A stretch of DNA of 64,000 nt from Duncaniella dubosii (GCF_004803915.1 NZ_CP039396.1:3100001-3164000); one strand, 5' to 3'; counted from the stretch's first letter, positions 32,318-42,545 are shown. Made by a program: numbers and translations. The notes: generated by a model from the sequence alone, not told the origin.

Positions 32318-35300
32318 TTACTTCTTCACAGCCTTGGTTTTATTCATAAGATGCTTTGTAGCACCAATGAGCTGGTCGTCAACACCACTGAGCACATTCT
32401 CTGGTGTGTTGTAAATCAGCACATCAGGATTGAGCTGTTTATTCTCCAGAGGCTGTCCGTCAATATCGAGAGAAGTAACCTGCGGTATACCGAAATAAAT
32501 TGTAGGATCAATCTGTGTCTCCCACCAAACTGCAGTCATTGTTCCCGGAATAGGCGCACCGACCACATCTCCGATTTTCAAGGTATGATAGACATACGGC
32601 GAACCATGCGCATCGCTGTAGTTGCTTTCGTCGACAAGCATCACTGACGGCTTGGTCCACTGAGAGAACGGCTCGGTGCCGATATACTGTCCGCGAGGGC
32701 TGAAACGCACATACTCTTTACCGCCAAGCAGAAGCGCGAGGTCATTGTGAAGCCAGCCTCCACCGTTGTGACGGGTATCGACAACCACCGCATTGCAATT
32801 GCGGAACTTGCCAAGAAGACGGTCGTAGACTTCACTGAAACTTGATCCATCCATACCTTCCACATGGACATATCCTATGCGACCGCCTGACACGCTGTCA
32901 ACGATGCGCTCATTGCGTTCAACCCAGCGATGATAAAGTAGATCGCGAATATTTCCGGCTGTAGTTGTCTTGACATAGACATTCTTTTTGTCGCCGTTGC
33001 GTTTCTTTATGCTGAGCTTAATTTTCTTTTTGCCTTCAAGCAGAGGGAAATAATCCTGTCCGGCAAGAATAGTGGAATCATTTATCGCCATGATAATGTC
33101 GCCTGCCTCAACTCCGACATTCTTGGGTGACAGAGGGCCACGCTTTATGACCTCAACCACTTTCAGACCGTCACCTTCATAGTTCTCATCGAAGAACGCT
33201 CCAAGATTAGAGGTCGACAGACGGTAACTGCCTCCGCGATAACCGCTGCCGGTATGGGAGGCGTTGAGTTCGCCGAGAATTTCACTGAGAAGGATGGAGA
33301 AATCATAGTTGTTGTTGATATATGGGAGGAACTTCGCATATTCATCACGATACTTAGCCCAGTCAACTCCATGAAGGTCCGGATCATAGAACTTGTCAAG
33401 GACCTGACGCCACATGTGTTCATAGATGTAATTGCGCTCATCTGCAGCACGACGGGTATATTCAGCCTCAAAAGCCACAGGAGTCTGTTTTCCTGAAGCG
33501 AGAGTGACTTTCTTGATACCTGTACGATCCATAACAAACACATTCTTACCGTCTTTATCAGGAATCATGGTCCATGCGCTCAGACCTTTCGCAAGCGTCT
33601 TCGTGTCACCTTTCTTCAAATCACGTTCATAGAGCGAACGTCCGTCGGGGCTTGAAGCGACATAGTAAAGTTTATCGGCCTTAGGAGAAACATAGTATGC
33701 GCCAAGCTTTGAAGAAGAACCGGTCAGACGTTCGAGGCGATGACGGCGGTCAGCGAGATCGAATACAAGAGGTTTCGACTCTTTCTTTTCAGCTTTGTCA
33801 TCTTTCTTATCCTTGTCGGACTTCTTCCCTTTTTTTGAATCCTTCTTGTCGTCTTTTTTATCTTTTTTGTCCTTGCCCTCCTTATCTTTTTTATCTTTTT
33901 CTGCTTTATCAGCAAGTTTTTCTTCTTCCTCAGTCATATTGAAGCGGTCATAAGCTTCACCGTCAAGGAACATAAGGAGTACATCGCTTTCATTACCCCA
34001 GCTGCCATGACTCTTATAGCCATATTTAGCAGTGGTATAGGCCACAGCTTTTCCACCGAGAACCCACTGAGGACTGCTGTTGCTATACCCGCTCTCTGTA
34101 AGATTAATGACTTCACTGCCGTCGGCTTTTACAAGAGCGATATCTGAATTGTTCCAGCCACCGACACCGATATAGTCAATCAGAAGCCAGTTACTGTCAG
34201 GTCCCCATTCGAAACCTATATCTCCGTCCTGATAGCTGTAGTTGAATTTACCGTCTAAGGCTGTGGTCACTTTCTTTGATTTGACATCAAGAATGCGCAG
34301 CGTTGTGCGGTCTTCAAGGAATGCCACTTTCTTGCCATCGGGACTGTAGTCGGGGAAAAATGCCGGCTTATCACTTTTGTATAACGATTTCTCAACAAGT
34401 TCAGTAGCATAGAGCAATGACTTTTCATCCGGATCTTTAATCTCAGTCGTGAACAGCTGCCAGATTCCGTCACGGTCGCTGTCATAGACGATACTACGTC
34501 CGTCAGGAGCAAAGTCGACCGAACGTTCCTGAGCGGGAGTGTCAGTAATGCGACGGGTGGTGTTATACTCGGTAGAAGTCACATAGACATCACCGCGAAG
34601 CACAAAAGCAATCAGCTCGCCATCGGGCGACACAGCGATGCTCGACGCACCTGAACGACGCAAAGACTTTTCGGCAGACGACGCATATTCGTCGGCAATG
34701 ATTTCAACATTGACCTTCTCGGGTTTGCCGTTCTCATTCATAGTATAAATCTCACCGTCCCAGCTGAAAGCAAGAGTTCCATTATCCGATGCGGAGAGCG
34801 AACGGACAGGATGTGTGGTAAACGATGTCAACTGCTTCTTTTGCTTACCGTCCACAGAGCGTTTGTAGACATTCAGAGTACCGTCCTCTTCGCTGACGAA
34901 ATAGAAAGAACCGTCAGGTGCCCATACAGGATTGAGATCGTGTCCGTTGAAGTCTGTCAGCTTTGTATGCTTCCCGTTATCAAGCAGCCACACATCTGAA
35001 GTACCTGACGAACGTTCATGTTTACGCCATGCGTTCTCCACTCCTTTCTTGTCGTGATAAAGCACTCGTCCGTCCTTGCCGACGCTCAAAGCCGGCATGG
35101 TCAAAGAAATGAACATCTTAGGACGATGGCCTTCAAGATCCACAGTGTAGACCTGCTGATTAAAACCACCCTGAGCGGCAGTCGGCGACGGGAGCAATGA
35201 TGCTGAAAACAGCACATGGTCATTATCTTTAAATGCCAGCGGAGTTTCATTGCCGGAGTTAGTGGTCAGGCGTTTTGGCACACCGCCTCGACTGTTGACA

Positions 35301-35572
35301 ACAAATACATCCATTGAGCCTTCGCGATCACTTCCGAATGCAATTTTTGTGCCGTCGGGACTCCATACGGGATTGGTGTTGTAGCTGCTTCCCGATGTCA
35401 GCTGACGGGCTTCACCTCCCTTGGCCGGAACTGTGAAGATGTTGCCTTTATAGGTAAAGGCGATTGTCGCGCCATCAGGAGAAATAGCCACATTACGCAG
35501 CCATAAAGGGGCTGCAGAAGCTCCTACTGCCGAAACAGCAAACAGAGCCAGTGAAACAATACTTTTTCTCAT
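32318..35572 (-). CDS. Tricorn-like S41-family protease, periplasmic
   Basis: A 1084-residue exported protease (signal MRKSIVSLALFAVSAVGASA). Residues about 25-550 form WD40/TolB-like beta-propeller repeats (ISPDGATIAF, WSPDGTKIAFGSD, WAPDGSFYFV, YSPDGKKVAF). A lysine/aspartate-only linker spans about 555-600. The tricorn core domain and a PDZ domain (LGAFFDENYEGDGLKV to AGDIIMAIND, about 775-830) follow. The S41 peptidase domain carries VVVDTRHNGGG and the nucleophile region SNYSDAHGSPY near 985, then GTMTAVWWETQIDPTIYFGIPQV. It probably degrades oligopeptides in the periplasm. It is preceded by tamB on the same strand, 151 bases away. Confidence 0.92.
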   Translation of the reverse strand: MRKSIVSLALFAVSAVGASAAPLWLRNVAISPDGATIAFTYKGNIFTVPAKGGEARQLTSGSSYNTNPVWSPDGTKIAFGSDREGSMDVFVVNSRGGVPKRLTTNSGNETPLAFKDNDHVLFSASLLPSPTAAQGGFNQQVYTVDLEGHRPKMFISLTMPALSVGKDGRVLYHDKKGVENAWRKHERSSGTSDVWLLDNGKHTKLTDFNGHDLNPVWAPDGSFYFVSEEDGTLNVYKRSVDGKQKKQLTSFTTHPVRSLSASDNGTLAFSWDGEIYTMNENGKPEKVNVEIIADEYASSAEKSLRRSGASSIAVSPDGELIAFVLRGDVYVTSTEYNTTRRITDTPAQERSVDFAPDGRSIVYDSDRDGIWQLFTTEIKDPDEKSLLYATELVEKSLYKSDKPAFFPDYSPDGKKVAFLEDRTTLRILDVKSKKVTTALDGKFNYSYQDGDIGFEWGPDSNWLLIDYIGVGGWNNSDIALVKADGSEVINLTESGYSNSSPQWVLGGKAVAYTTAKYGYKSHGSWGNESDVLLMFLDGEAYDRFNMTEEEEKLADKAEKDKKDKEGKDKKDKKDDKKDSKKGKKSDKDKKDDKAEKKESKPLVFDLADRRHRLERLTGSSSKLGAYYVSPKADKLYYVASSPDGRSLYERDLKKGDTKTLAKGLSAWTMIPDKDGKNVFVMDRTGIKKVTLASGKQTPVAFEAEYTRRAADERNYIYEHMWRQVLDKFYDPDLHGVDWAKYRDEYAKFLPYINNNYDFSILLSEILGELNASHTGSGYRGGSYRLSTSNLGAFFDENYEGDGLKVVEVIKRGPLSPKNVGVEAGDIIMAINDSTILAGQDYFPLLEGKKKIKLSIKKRNGDKKNVYVKTTTAGNIRDLLYHRWVERNERIVDSVSGGRIGYVHVEGMDGSSFSEVYDRLLGKFRNCNAVVVDTRHNGGGWLHNDLALLLGGKEYVRFSPRGQYIGTEPFSQWTKPSVMLVDESNYSDAHGSPYVYHTLKIGDVVGAPIPGTMTAVWWETQIDPTIYFGIPQVTSLDIDGQPLENKQLNPDVLIYNTPENVLSGVDDQLIGATKHLMNKTKAVKK

Positions 35573-35695
35573 AATGTGATATTAAATATGATTGGATTTG
35601 AATTAATCAAAAATAGTTGCTTAATACAAAAAATCTGACGAAATTAAGTACCGAATATTATATATAAGACGTAGAAACAGTCCTATTAGTTACAT

Positions 35696-35735
35696 GACGA
35701 GAAGTGATTTTTTTTGAAAAAAATCACTTCTCGTC
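35696..35735 (-). terminator. Inverted repeat overlapping the tamB stop
   Basis: GACGAGAAGTGATTTTTTT and its complement form a hairpin that includes the last codons and TGA of tamB (35724-35726). It is a likely terminator, with the T-run inside the arm. Confidence 0.6.
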
Positions 35736-38700
35736 CAATTTACTGTCAAATATGCTGTCGGTAGATATACGTTTTCTCTTTTCAAGCACACCGTCATTCA
35801 CAGAATCCGGCTTTGCCTCTTCCTTTGCCTTGTCATCAGAGTCTTTCTTTTTACGACGCAGGAATGAGAAAATATTATCAAAATCACGCTTGAACACGAG
35901 ACCTATGCCTTGAGTCGTAAGAGCGCTCTTCAGATAATAGTTCTGGTCATTGTAACGGTTATATGCCTTGAGCTGTATAGAGCCTGAACGATTGAGCAAG
36001 TAACGGATATCGAAATCCCCGATGAAGCTATTGTTGTTCATAGATTTATCACGATATCCGAGATTTCCGTTCAGAAGAAGCCTGTTGTTGAGCAGATGGC
36101 TTGAAAGCGCGACATCGACTTCAACATTCGAGAAGTCACCGCGATCACTGCGTATGGCAGGTGCTATACTCCAGTTGTCACTCAATTGTCCGAGCATCGA
36201 GCCAAGCCGCGACGAAAGTGTCGACGAGGCGACTGAGACAAGTTCATTGCCATGTGTTCCGGTCATGTAGTCAGGAGTATAGAACTTATTCAGTGCAAGG
36301 AGGTATATTATCTGACGGTTCATCATATCCTCCGTCGAGACTATAGAACGGACTTTGCGATAAATCTCCTGCGAAAGGCTCGGGAATTCCAGATCGAATG
36401 TGATGTCCGGCTGACGGATATCACCCTTTACGAACATAAGGGCGTCGACACGCACATTAGTCCGGTTAAGCTCCCTGTCCTCAAGAAACGATTCATCAAG
36501 CTCGCTTAGATTTGCATTGAGTGAATAGGATGCAGTGATGTCAAGCTGCGCAGCATAGGGATCTCCGAGGAATGAGATCTTACTTCCTTCACGTATATCA
36601 AAATCCTTCAGAATTATATCCTGAAGAGTGAAATTATACTTTCCTCTGTTAATCGTGTAATTTCCATACATCTTCATATCTCCGTCAGATGTATATGTCA
36701 TGCGCAGATTGCCATTTCCATGAGCGGTAATCTTATCACCCCCGGCCGGATCCATCAGAAGTGTAATCGTTGCGTCGGGTGTTATGCCGACCTTAAACGT
36801 CAGCGAATAGACCGAGGCGACACCCTCCTCATCATGCCTGATTCGCTCATTCATCTTGCGGATTATCATCTGTTTAGGATCAAGCATCATAATAGAGTCC
36901 TTTTTTGCCTTATCGCGGTCGCGCAAAGTGATGAATGTATAATCCATCGCATGTTCTGCATCACTTAACACAAACGTAAAGTTCGAATTAGGAGCGGTAG
37001 ACATATCCACATCAATATCCACGTGTCCCGGACCTCCTTTCACGATAGCACGGCCATTCCCGAAAATACGGCCATACCACGGATCCTCGGTCTGATTATC
37101 ACTCACATCATAGACAAGGAAATCCTTAGCATCGGAAATGTCAAACTTAAACGACGCATCATGGAAATAGTTATGTCTGACATATCCGCTTAGATTTGCC
37201 ACTTTATTATTTCTGTCGGTAAGTCTTATGTCATTGAACCGTATTATTCCCGGTTCGATATGCACACTATCTGTCGCCGTATATGTAGTGTTGGTAAAAT
37301 CAAGCTTTAAAGAAAGATTGTCGGCAAAAACATCGCCCTTCAAGTCAAGATCCTTGAAAGTGCCATAGAGATGCGCATCACCCGAAACACGTCCTGAAAT
37401 TTTCGAAGTGAACGCAGACATGAACGGAGCCATGAAGCCGACAGGGGCATTTTTGGCTGAAAATTTAAAATCAAGTTCCTCTGTCATAGGCTTGATATAT
37501 CCGTCAACAACCGATAAGTCGGAATTTGGCTGACGTATGTCAGCCTTTATTACAATGCTTTTTTCTTCGTGATTCCAATATGAACGTATATCGGCATCGC
37601 CCATGACACATTTATTATATTTCAATCCATCGACTTTCAGGCGTGGAGTGTAAAGTACCGGTTCCTGCGAAAGGAGCATAAGGCCATAGAAATCGCCTGT
37701 GGCACATCCTCCAAACTGAACAGCATCGCCAATATTAAGGGTTTCGAAAATATAATCCAGATCTATGTTCTGAAGTTTCATGACCAGAAGCTCTGTGGAA
37801 TCAGCCGATGCGACACCATTGATCGAGAGCGATTGTCCCTGACGGCCTCCGCTTAGATTGTCGACAACAACCCGGTGTGGAGCGATGCTGATTCGTGACG
37901 GATTGACGGTCCACATCGAGTCGTTAAACACCATTTTTGATTTGTTGATAACGATATCGGTTAACAGCCTGTTATCAATCGTGTCACGACGGAAATCAGT
38001 GTCAAAACTTAGATTGCCTCTGAATTCCTTGTCACGGTCCACAACCCAAGAAATATCCGTAGCTATAGAATCGGTATGTCCCATAGACTTCAAATCCAAG
38101 TCAAGCTTTCCATCCTTGGTGGGGAATGAAGTATGCGCCAAAAACTCCATTTTCCTCGCCACCCCGTCAACCAGCAATGAGAGACGGCTTCCCTCGATAA
38201 GCTTATTCTTATTCCTAAGGAAAGGCATGTCGACAGAAAGTCCTAATGTCGGATTATCACCGCCGTTGGCATATGAGCTAACATTTACGGGATAAATAAA
38301 ATCGACAGGTAACTTAAAGAACTGCGATAGAGCTGAATCTTCCTTCACTGTAAGATTCAGCCGGCAATCAATCGTGTTAGCTCCAGTCTCACCGGGCTTT
38401 ACCAGCGAAGGATAAACCGATGCAACTATATTCCCGATATCTTTTCCAAGTGTCTTGAGGCTGAAACGGCCTGAAAGGTCGGCATCAGCCTGCGGACTTC
38501 TTAGCGTGATAAGCCTTAATGAATCCCTCTCGGAAGCTTCAAGTTCCACATATGGAATTACAAGTTTTTTTCCGTCTGACCCGGAAAATTTTATATCCTC
38601 GACCTTTACCCAGCCGGTCAATGTATCAGGATTACGCCCCTGTACAGACACGTCGATACCTCCGGCTACCGAATAGTCATGGAAGCGCCCGTGTTTAACA

Positions 38701-40325
38701 AACGGAGCGAGCGAAACATTTTTTATTTCCGCATAAAACTCATTCAACGGCTTTTCACCTGTGAAATCCGCACCACCTGTAGCTATGAAATCAAGGCCGG
38801 GAGAGGCAGAGCGCAACGCCCCGTCCATTTTGTCGCCAAAAAATCGAGCTTTAGCAGAAATGTCAGAAAAAATAAAACCATTCCATTCCACCGTCGGGAC
38901 AGCCAACTCCACACTTCCTTTGATATAACCTTTTTTGCCAATGACAAGATCTACCATTGTTTCAAAAGAAATCCGAGTAAGCGGAGCAAGTCCCGGAAGC
39001 AATTGCGAAGGATTAAACGACGATGTGTTCACACTGCCGTCTATACTAAGAGGACTGTTCTTTCCTCGCTTGTAAATACCGCAATCCAAATCAAGATTGC
39101 CACAGTCGGTATCTAATGATCCATTGAAATCAAGACTCCCTGAAGTCAGTGACATGTCACCAAGCAGGTTTATATTGCCGAGTGAACGCAACGGAAGCAA
39201 TTTTTCATATAGATGATGGAGCGCACCTGAGGGCGAGGCCATAAATCCAATGACGCTACCGACATTGGCCACAAGATTGACCCGACGCAAACCAATCACC
39301 ACCGAATCGCTTCCGTTAGTAAGATTTTCGATAAGGCCATGAGTACCAAACCGAAATCCACGGTCTGCGATTTCGACATCGAAATGCCTTATGACAAGAC
39401 TGTCCGGGCAACCATCAAGTTCAAAATCAATGTCGATTCTATCATCTGTGCCACTAAGCTCCCTGACAAAAGGCGAAAGGTCAGAGAGAATCAGATATGT
39501 ATCAGGTAGAGTCTCGACAGGTGACATAAACGCATCCTGCAACCGGAAGGCATTCCCGAGTGGTGAAGCTATGGTCAGATTGTTGAAAGCAATCCGGGAA
39601 TGTCCTATTTCGGCTACAAAATCGTTTATCTGCATTACATCCTTGTCGGCGATGACCGAAACGGTAAAATCTTTAAGAGACAGACCAGAACGTTCCTCAG
39701 CGCCAAGACGCTTAACATCTATACTCAACCGGTCATTGGCAATAAGGGGTGCACTTATGTCGGCTCTGAAATCAGAAACAGAAATATGATTTTTATCAAA
39801 CCGGGCCGAATCGGCAAGCGGAGTATCAAGAACATCATAAGTCAGAGAACTCCTGCGGATGACGACCAGATTAACAGCAAGGTCAAAGGCTGTCGGAGGC
39901 TTGTTGCCGTCAGACTTGAAACGGTCGATTATCGGCTGAATATTTAAAGGAGCACCCATACTATCCTTGTAGAGCTTTATATCCATGTCGATAAGTTCCA
40001 CATACGAAATCAAAGGCCGCTTCCCCCACAGGCTCTCCATCAAGGAAATTCCCGCGCCTATGTGCCCGATGTTGAGAGCTTCAATTCCCGACGGGTCTTT
40101 AATTGAGACATCGCTAAGTACGATGCGGTTGAAAGGAGCAACAGACACTCCCCCTAAATGCACATCAGTGCCGAGCAGAGCCGTTAGCTCGTGTTCGGCA
40201 CGTTGTGCGATGCTATTCTGGACAGACGGCAACGATAAAAGGACATATAGGATTAAAGGCACTGCCAACGGTAGCACAAGCATACACACAAGTACGGAGC
40301 GAAGAATCCTGTAGAATGTTTTCAA
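35724..40325 (-). CDS. tamB: Translocation/assembly module TamB-like protein
   Basis: A 1533-residue AsmA/TamB-type bridge protein. One N-terminal membrane anchor (LVCMLVLPLAVPLILYVLL, about 13-31) is followed by a very long run of amphipathic beta strands forming a lipid-carrying groove. The C-terminal TamB (DUF490) domain covers about 1080-1480, with NLRMTYTSDGDMKMYGNYTINRGKYNFTLQDI and SFLGDPYAAQLDITA. Such proteins move phospholipid between membranes or help outer-membrane protein assembly. No TamA homologue is adjacent. Length is normal for Bacteroidales. It follows the DUF4369 lipoprotein gene by 74 bases. Confidence 0.92.
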   Translation of the reverse strand: MKTFYRILRSVLVCMLVLPLAVPLILYVLLSLPSVQNSIAQRAEHELTALLGTDVHLGGVSVAPFNRIVLSDVSIKDPSGIEALNIGHIGAGISLMESLWGKRPLISYVELIDMDIKLYKDSMGAPLNIQPIIDRFKSDGNKPPTAFDLAVNLVVIRRSSLTYDVLDTPLADSARFDKNHISVSDFRADISAPLIANDRLSIDVKRLGAEERSGLSLKDFTVSVIADKDVMQINDFVAEIGHSRIAFNNLTIASPLGNAFRLQDAFMSPVETLPDTYLILSDLSPFVRELSGTDDRIDIDFELDGCPDSLVIRHFDVEIADRGFRFGTHGLIENLTNGSDSVVIGLRRVNLVANVGSVIGFMASPSGALHHLYEKLLPLRSLGNINLLGDMSLTSGSLDFNGSLDTDCGNLDLDCGIYKRGKNSPLSIDGSVNTSSFNPSQLLPGLAPLTRISFETMVDLVIGKKGYIKGSVELAVPTVEWNGFIFSDISAKARFFGDKMDGALRSASPGLDFIATGGADFTGEKPLNEFYAEIKNVSLAPFVKHGRFHDYSVAGGIDVSVQGRNPDTLTGWVKVEDIKFSGSDGKKLVIPYVELEASERDSLRLITLRSPQADADLSGRFSLKTLGKDIGNIVASVYPSLVKPGETGANTIDCRLNLTVKEDSALSQFFKLPVDFIYPVNVSSYANGGDNPTLGLSVDMPFLRNKNKLIEGSRLSLLVDGVARKMEFLAHTSFPTKDGKLDLDLKSMGHTDSIATDISWVVDRDKEFRGNLSFDTDFRRDTIDNRLLTDIVINKSKMVFNDSMWTVNPSRISIAPHRVVVDNLSGGRQGQSLSINGVASADSTELLVMKLQNIDLDYIFETLNIGDAVQFGGCATGDFYGLMLLSQEPVLYTPRLKVDGLKYNKCVMGDADIRSYWNHEEKSIVIKADIRQPNSDLSVVDGYIKPMTEELDFKFSAKNAPVGFMAPFMSAFTSKISGRVSGDAHLYGTFKDLDLKGDVFADNLSLKLDFTNTTYTATDSVHIEPGIIRFNDIRLTDRNNKVANLSGYVRHNYFHDASFKFDISDAKDFLVYDVSDNQTEDPWYGRIFGNGRAIVKGGPGHVDIDVDMSTAPNSNFTFVLSDAEHAMDYTFITLRDRDKAKKDSIMMLDPKQMIIRKMNERIRHDEEGVASVYSLTFKVGITPDATITLLMDPAGGDKITAHGNGNLRMTYTSDGDMKMYGNYTINRGKYNFTLQDIILKDFDIREGSKISFLGDPYAAQLDITASYSLNANLSELDESFLEDRELNRTNVRVDALMFVKGDIRQPDITFDLEFPSLSQEIYRKVRSIVSTEDMMNRQIIYLLALNKFYTPDYMTGTHGNELVSVASSTLSSRLGSMLGQLSDNWSIAPAIRSDRGDFSNVEVDVALSSHLLNNRLLLNGNLGYRDKSMNNNSFIGDFDIRYLLNRSGSIQLKAYNRYNDQNYYLKSALTTQGIGLVFKRDFDNIFSFLRRKKKDSDDKAKEEAKPDSVNDGVLEKRKRISTDSIFDSKLDEK

Positions 40326-40399
40326 CTCAGTGGCTTTATGTCAGAAAATCGTTACCTTAATTTCAGTCTGAAGAGAGAAGATTATATACAAAGTTCATA

Positions 40400-41497
40400 T
40401 CAAAGCCTACGGCTAACAGACGAATCAAGAGTCGAGATGTCACTCACACGTTCGACCACATCGCCATTCCTGTCAAAGATAAATATCGCGGGAAGCGATC
40501 CCACATTATAGTCGCGCAAAGCCTTGTCTCCGTCAGTCGGGCCATTGAGCACAGTGATCCACGGAAGATTTTTGGCCGTTTGCTTCCACGCATATTCATC
40601 GGCATCGAAAGCAACCTGAAAAATCTCAAGTCCCTGAGAATGATATTTCTCATACACCTTATTGAGCGCGACATTAAACGCAGGTGATTCTTCGGCAGTA
40701 TAAGCAGTAAAGTTCAGAAGCACAACTTTTCCTTTCGAAGTTTCTTCGAGAAGAGAATGCTCCTTGCCTGTATTATCAAATAGTTTGATATCAAATGCAC
40801 GAACTTCATTAGCGACAGGGACTTCTCCGTCCACAGACTGTGGGCTCTTGGGGCGATTACCGAGATACAGACGACGAAGATAGCCAGAGCGGGGATCCTC
40901 AGGACGGCGCTCATTAAACGCGTTGGCGACAGCTCCGATAATACGCAAATCTGACTTCTCTGCAGGGTTAAACAACGGTTTACCTGCAAAACTCTTGTTT
41001 ATTATATAATATGTGACAATACCCGCAGGGTCGGCAATAATCATCCTGCCAAGCTCTCGTTTAAGTTCCGCGTCAGTGCTGACCGCAGCAGATCCGCTCT
41101 TTGCAGCCACCGCAAGAAGCATGCTGTCAACTCTGACAAGGTTTTCAGCCTGTGGTGAACCTGCAAGAGTGTAGTGCGCGTCAATGTCAGGAGCCGCGGC
41201 AGAGAGAGTGACAGACTCTATGCTGTCAATCGGGAAATATACAGACTTCTCGCCTACCCTCAGACGATAGATGTCCGGATAGCCCTGTGCTTCACGGCTA
41301 TAGGAATAAGATCCGTCGGATGATACTTTCAATGTATCCATCGGATACCAATATCCTTGATTGTTGCCTTCAAGCACTACTATATCGTCTTTGTCAAGAC
41401 CTGAAATCTTGCCGTCAAGATGCCATTTGTTGCCTCCTGAGCATGAGGCGAGAAGAGTCACAAAAGAAAATGCTATTAATTTGCCTGTTGTGTTCAT
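40400..41497 (-). CDS. DUF4369 / thioredoxin-fold lipoprotein lacking CXXC
   Basis: A 365-residue lipoprotein (signal ending LLASC, Cys19). Residues about 28-125 match the DUF4369 pattern (WHLDGKISGLDKDDIVVLEGN, YSYSREAQGYPDIYRLRVG). The C-terminal 130 residues have an AhpC/TSA thioredoxin fold: GKVVLLNFTAYTAEESPAF, QGLEIFQVAFDADEYAWKQ, VGSLPAIFIFDRNGDVV. In redox-active relatives WASWCGPC stands where TAYTAEES is found, so both catalytic cysteines are missing and a thiol-disulfide function is unlikely. A good promoter lies at 41522-41553. It may be cotranscribed with tamB. Confidence 0.82.
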   Translation of the reverse strand: MNTTGKLIAFSFVTLLASCSGGNKWHLDGKISGLDKDDIVVLEGNNQGYWYPMDTLKVSSDGSYSYSREAQGYPDIYRLRVGEKSVYFPIDSIESVTLSAAAPDIDAHYTLAGSPQAENLVRVDSMLLAVAAKSGSAAVSTDAELKRELGRMIIADPAGIVTYYIINKSFAGKPLFNPAEKSDLRIIGAVANAFNERRPEDPRSGYLRRLYLGNRPKSPQSVDGEVPVANEVRAFDIKLFDNTGKEHSLLEETSKGKVVLLNFTAYTAEESPAFNVALNKVYEKYHSQGLEIFQVAFDADEYAWKQTAKNLPWITVLNGPTDGDKALRDYNVGSLPAIFIFDRNGDVVERVSDISTLDSSVSRRL

Positions 41498-41521
41498 GAG
41501 TTATGAGCTTGTTTTAACATG

Positions 41522-41553
41522 CAAATTTAATAAATTCCTGTCTAAATTTCAAG
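41522..41553 (-). promoter_or_regulatory. Promoter of the DUF4369 gene (and possibly tamB)
   Basis: On the minus strand CTTG (41550-41553) and TAAATTTG (41522-41529) are 20 bases apart, close to consensus. Bases 41554-41735 show no gene. Confidence 0.65.
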
Positions 41554-41735
41554 CTTAATTCGACCGAAGCATAAAATACATCAGTAAAATGGCTACCGTC
41601 ACGACAGAATAGCCACACTTTAACCATTGATACAAAGCAAATTAAATCACATCTATAAAACTTAAATCTCCTTTCAGATAGATTGTCTTATTAATAAACA
41701 AGGGAATGTGATAATTATTATATGATTTAAGAAGA

Positions 41736-41777
41736 GACAGGTCTACACCAACAATATCTGTGCTGACCTGTCTTTTT
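41736..41777 (-). terminator. Terminator of the DUF3575 gene
   Basis: GACAGGTC at 41736-41743 pairs with 41765-41772 across a 21-base loop. The sequence is T-rich on both sides (TCTTCTTAAAT on the minus strand, TTTTT on the plus). Confidence 0.6.
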
Positions 41778-41781
41778 ACTT

Positions 41782-42414
41782 TCACTTGCCAAGAAGCCAA
41801 ACGATGGAAATTTCGGCCTTTACCGGTCCGAAATAGTGTAATTTACGGTCTCCGTCACAGATATGCTGTCCGCACATGTAGCGATAACGCTTGTAGTGGG
41901 AATGTATAAATCCAATCCCAATGTTCAAATCAAGGTTCAGCCTACTGGCTATCGGAAAGGAATATCCATAGCTCAATCCCCAGCTTGCAGCTACATCAGG
42001 ACATTGCCGCCCCACTTCACCAAGTTTCATATCGTATGTGAATAATCCGACAAACACTCCGGCATGATGCCCTGAAAGCACTCTTGACCGGGATACTTCT
42101 CCAAAATAGCAACGCCATTCAGCTTCTCCACCATATATACGCCAGCACTTATTTCCTCCGCCCCACCAAGCAGCCGCCCATGTGGCGCTTCCGCTATAGC
42201 GTCCTCTGCCAAATTCAAATGTCACATTCGGAATTAAAGCAAGATCCAGTAGCCCGTTGCTTCGTAATGCGAAATGATAGCCGGATTCATGATTCAAAAA
42301 TCCACATGTGTCAGAGGATAGCAGGTCTGACACACTGCCTTTTTCCAAGTTTCCGGCGTCCAAGGAAAAAGGCAATATCAAAATGAGCAGAATTGAAAAG
42401 AAATAAAGCCTCAC
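41782..42414 (-). CDS. DUF3575 family outer-membrane-type protein
   Basis: A 210-residue exported protein (signal MRLYFFSILLILILPFSLDA). The DUF3575 pattern is clear: LRSNGLLDLALIPNVTFEFG, TWAAAWWGGGNKCWRIYGGEAEWRCYFG, SGHHAGVFVGLFTYDMKLG, SYGYSFPIASRLNLDLNIGIGF and the ending VKAEISIVWLLG. The alternating hydrophobic strands suggest a small beta-barrel. In Bacteroides DUF3575 genes often sit in fimbria (FimA/Mfa-like) loci. No fimbrial gene is present here, so it stands alone. It contains three extra cysteines (CWR, WRC, MCGQHIC) not typical of the family as I know it. Confidence 0.82.
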   Translation of the reverse strand: MRLYFFSILLILILPFSLDAGNLEKGSVSDLLSSDTCGFLNHESGYHFALRSNGLLDLALIPNVTFEFGRGRYSGSATWAAAWWGGGNKCWRIYGGEAEWRCYFGEVSRSRVLSGHHAGVFVGLFTYDMKLGEVGRQCPDVAASWGLSYGYSFPIASRLNLDLNIGIGFIHSHYKRYRYMCGQHICDGDRKLHYFGPVKAEISIVWLLGK

Positions 42415-42473
42415 GTTTAATAATTTTTCTTTCGTTTTTACAATTTAAACACCATGATATTTGTCATGGTTCA

Positions 42474-42523
42474 AAACAAAGCCGGAAATCATGACATCAA
42501 CAGAAACGATCATGACTTCCGGC
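42474..42523 (-). terminator. Terminator of uvrA
   Basis: On the minus strand a 14-bp stem with one mismatch or G-U pair (42510-42523 with 42481-42494, GCCGGAAGTCATGA) is followed by TTTGTTTT. A second small hairpin, ACCATGA/TCATGGT, lies at 42451-42470. Confidence 0.75.
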
Positions 42524-42545
42524 CTATATTTTGCGTACCAATATT

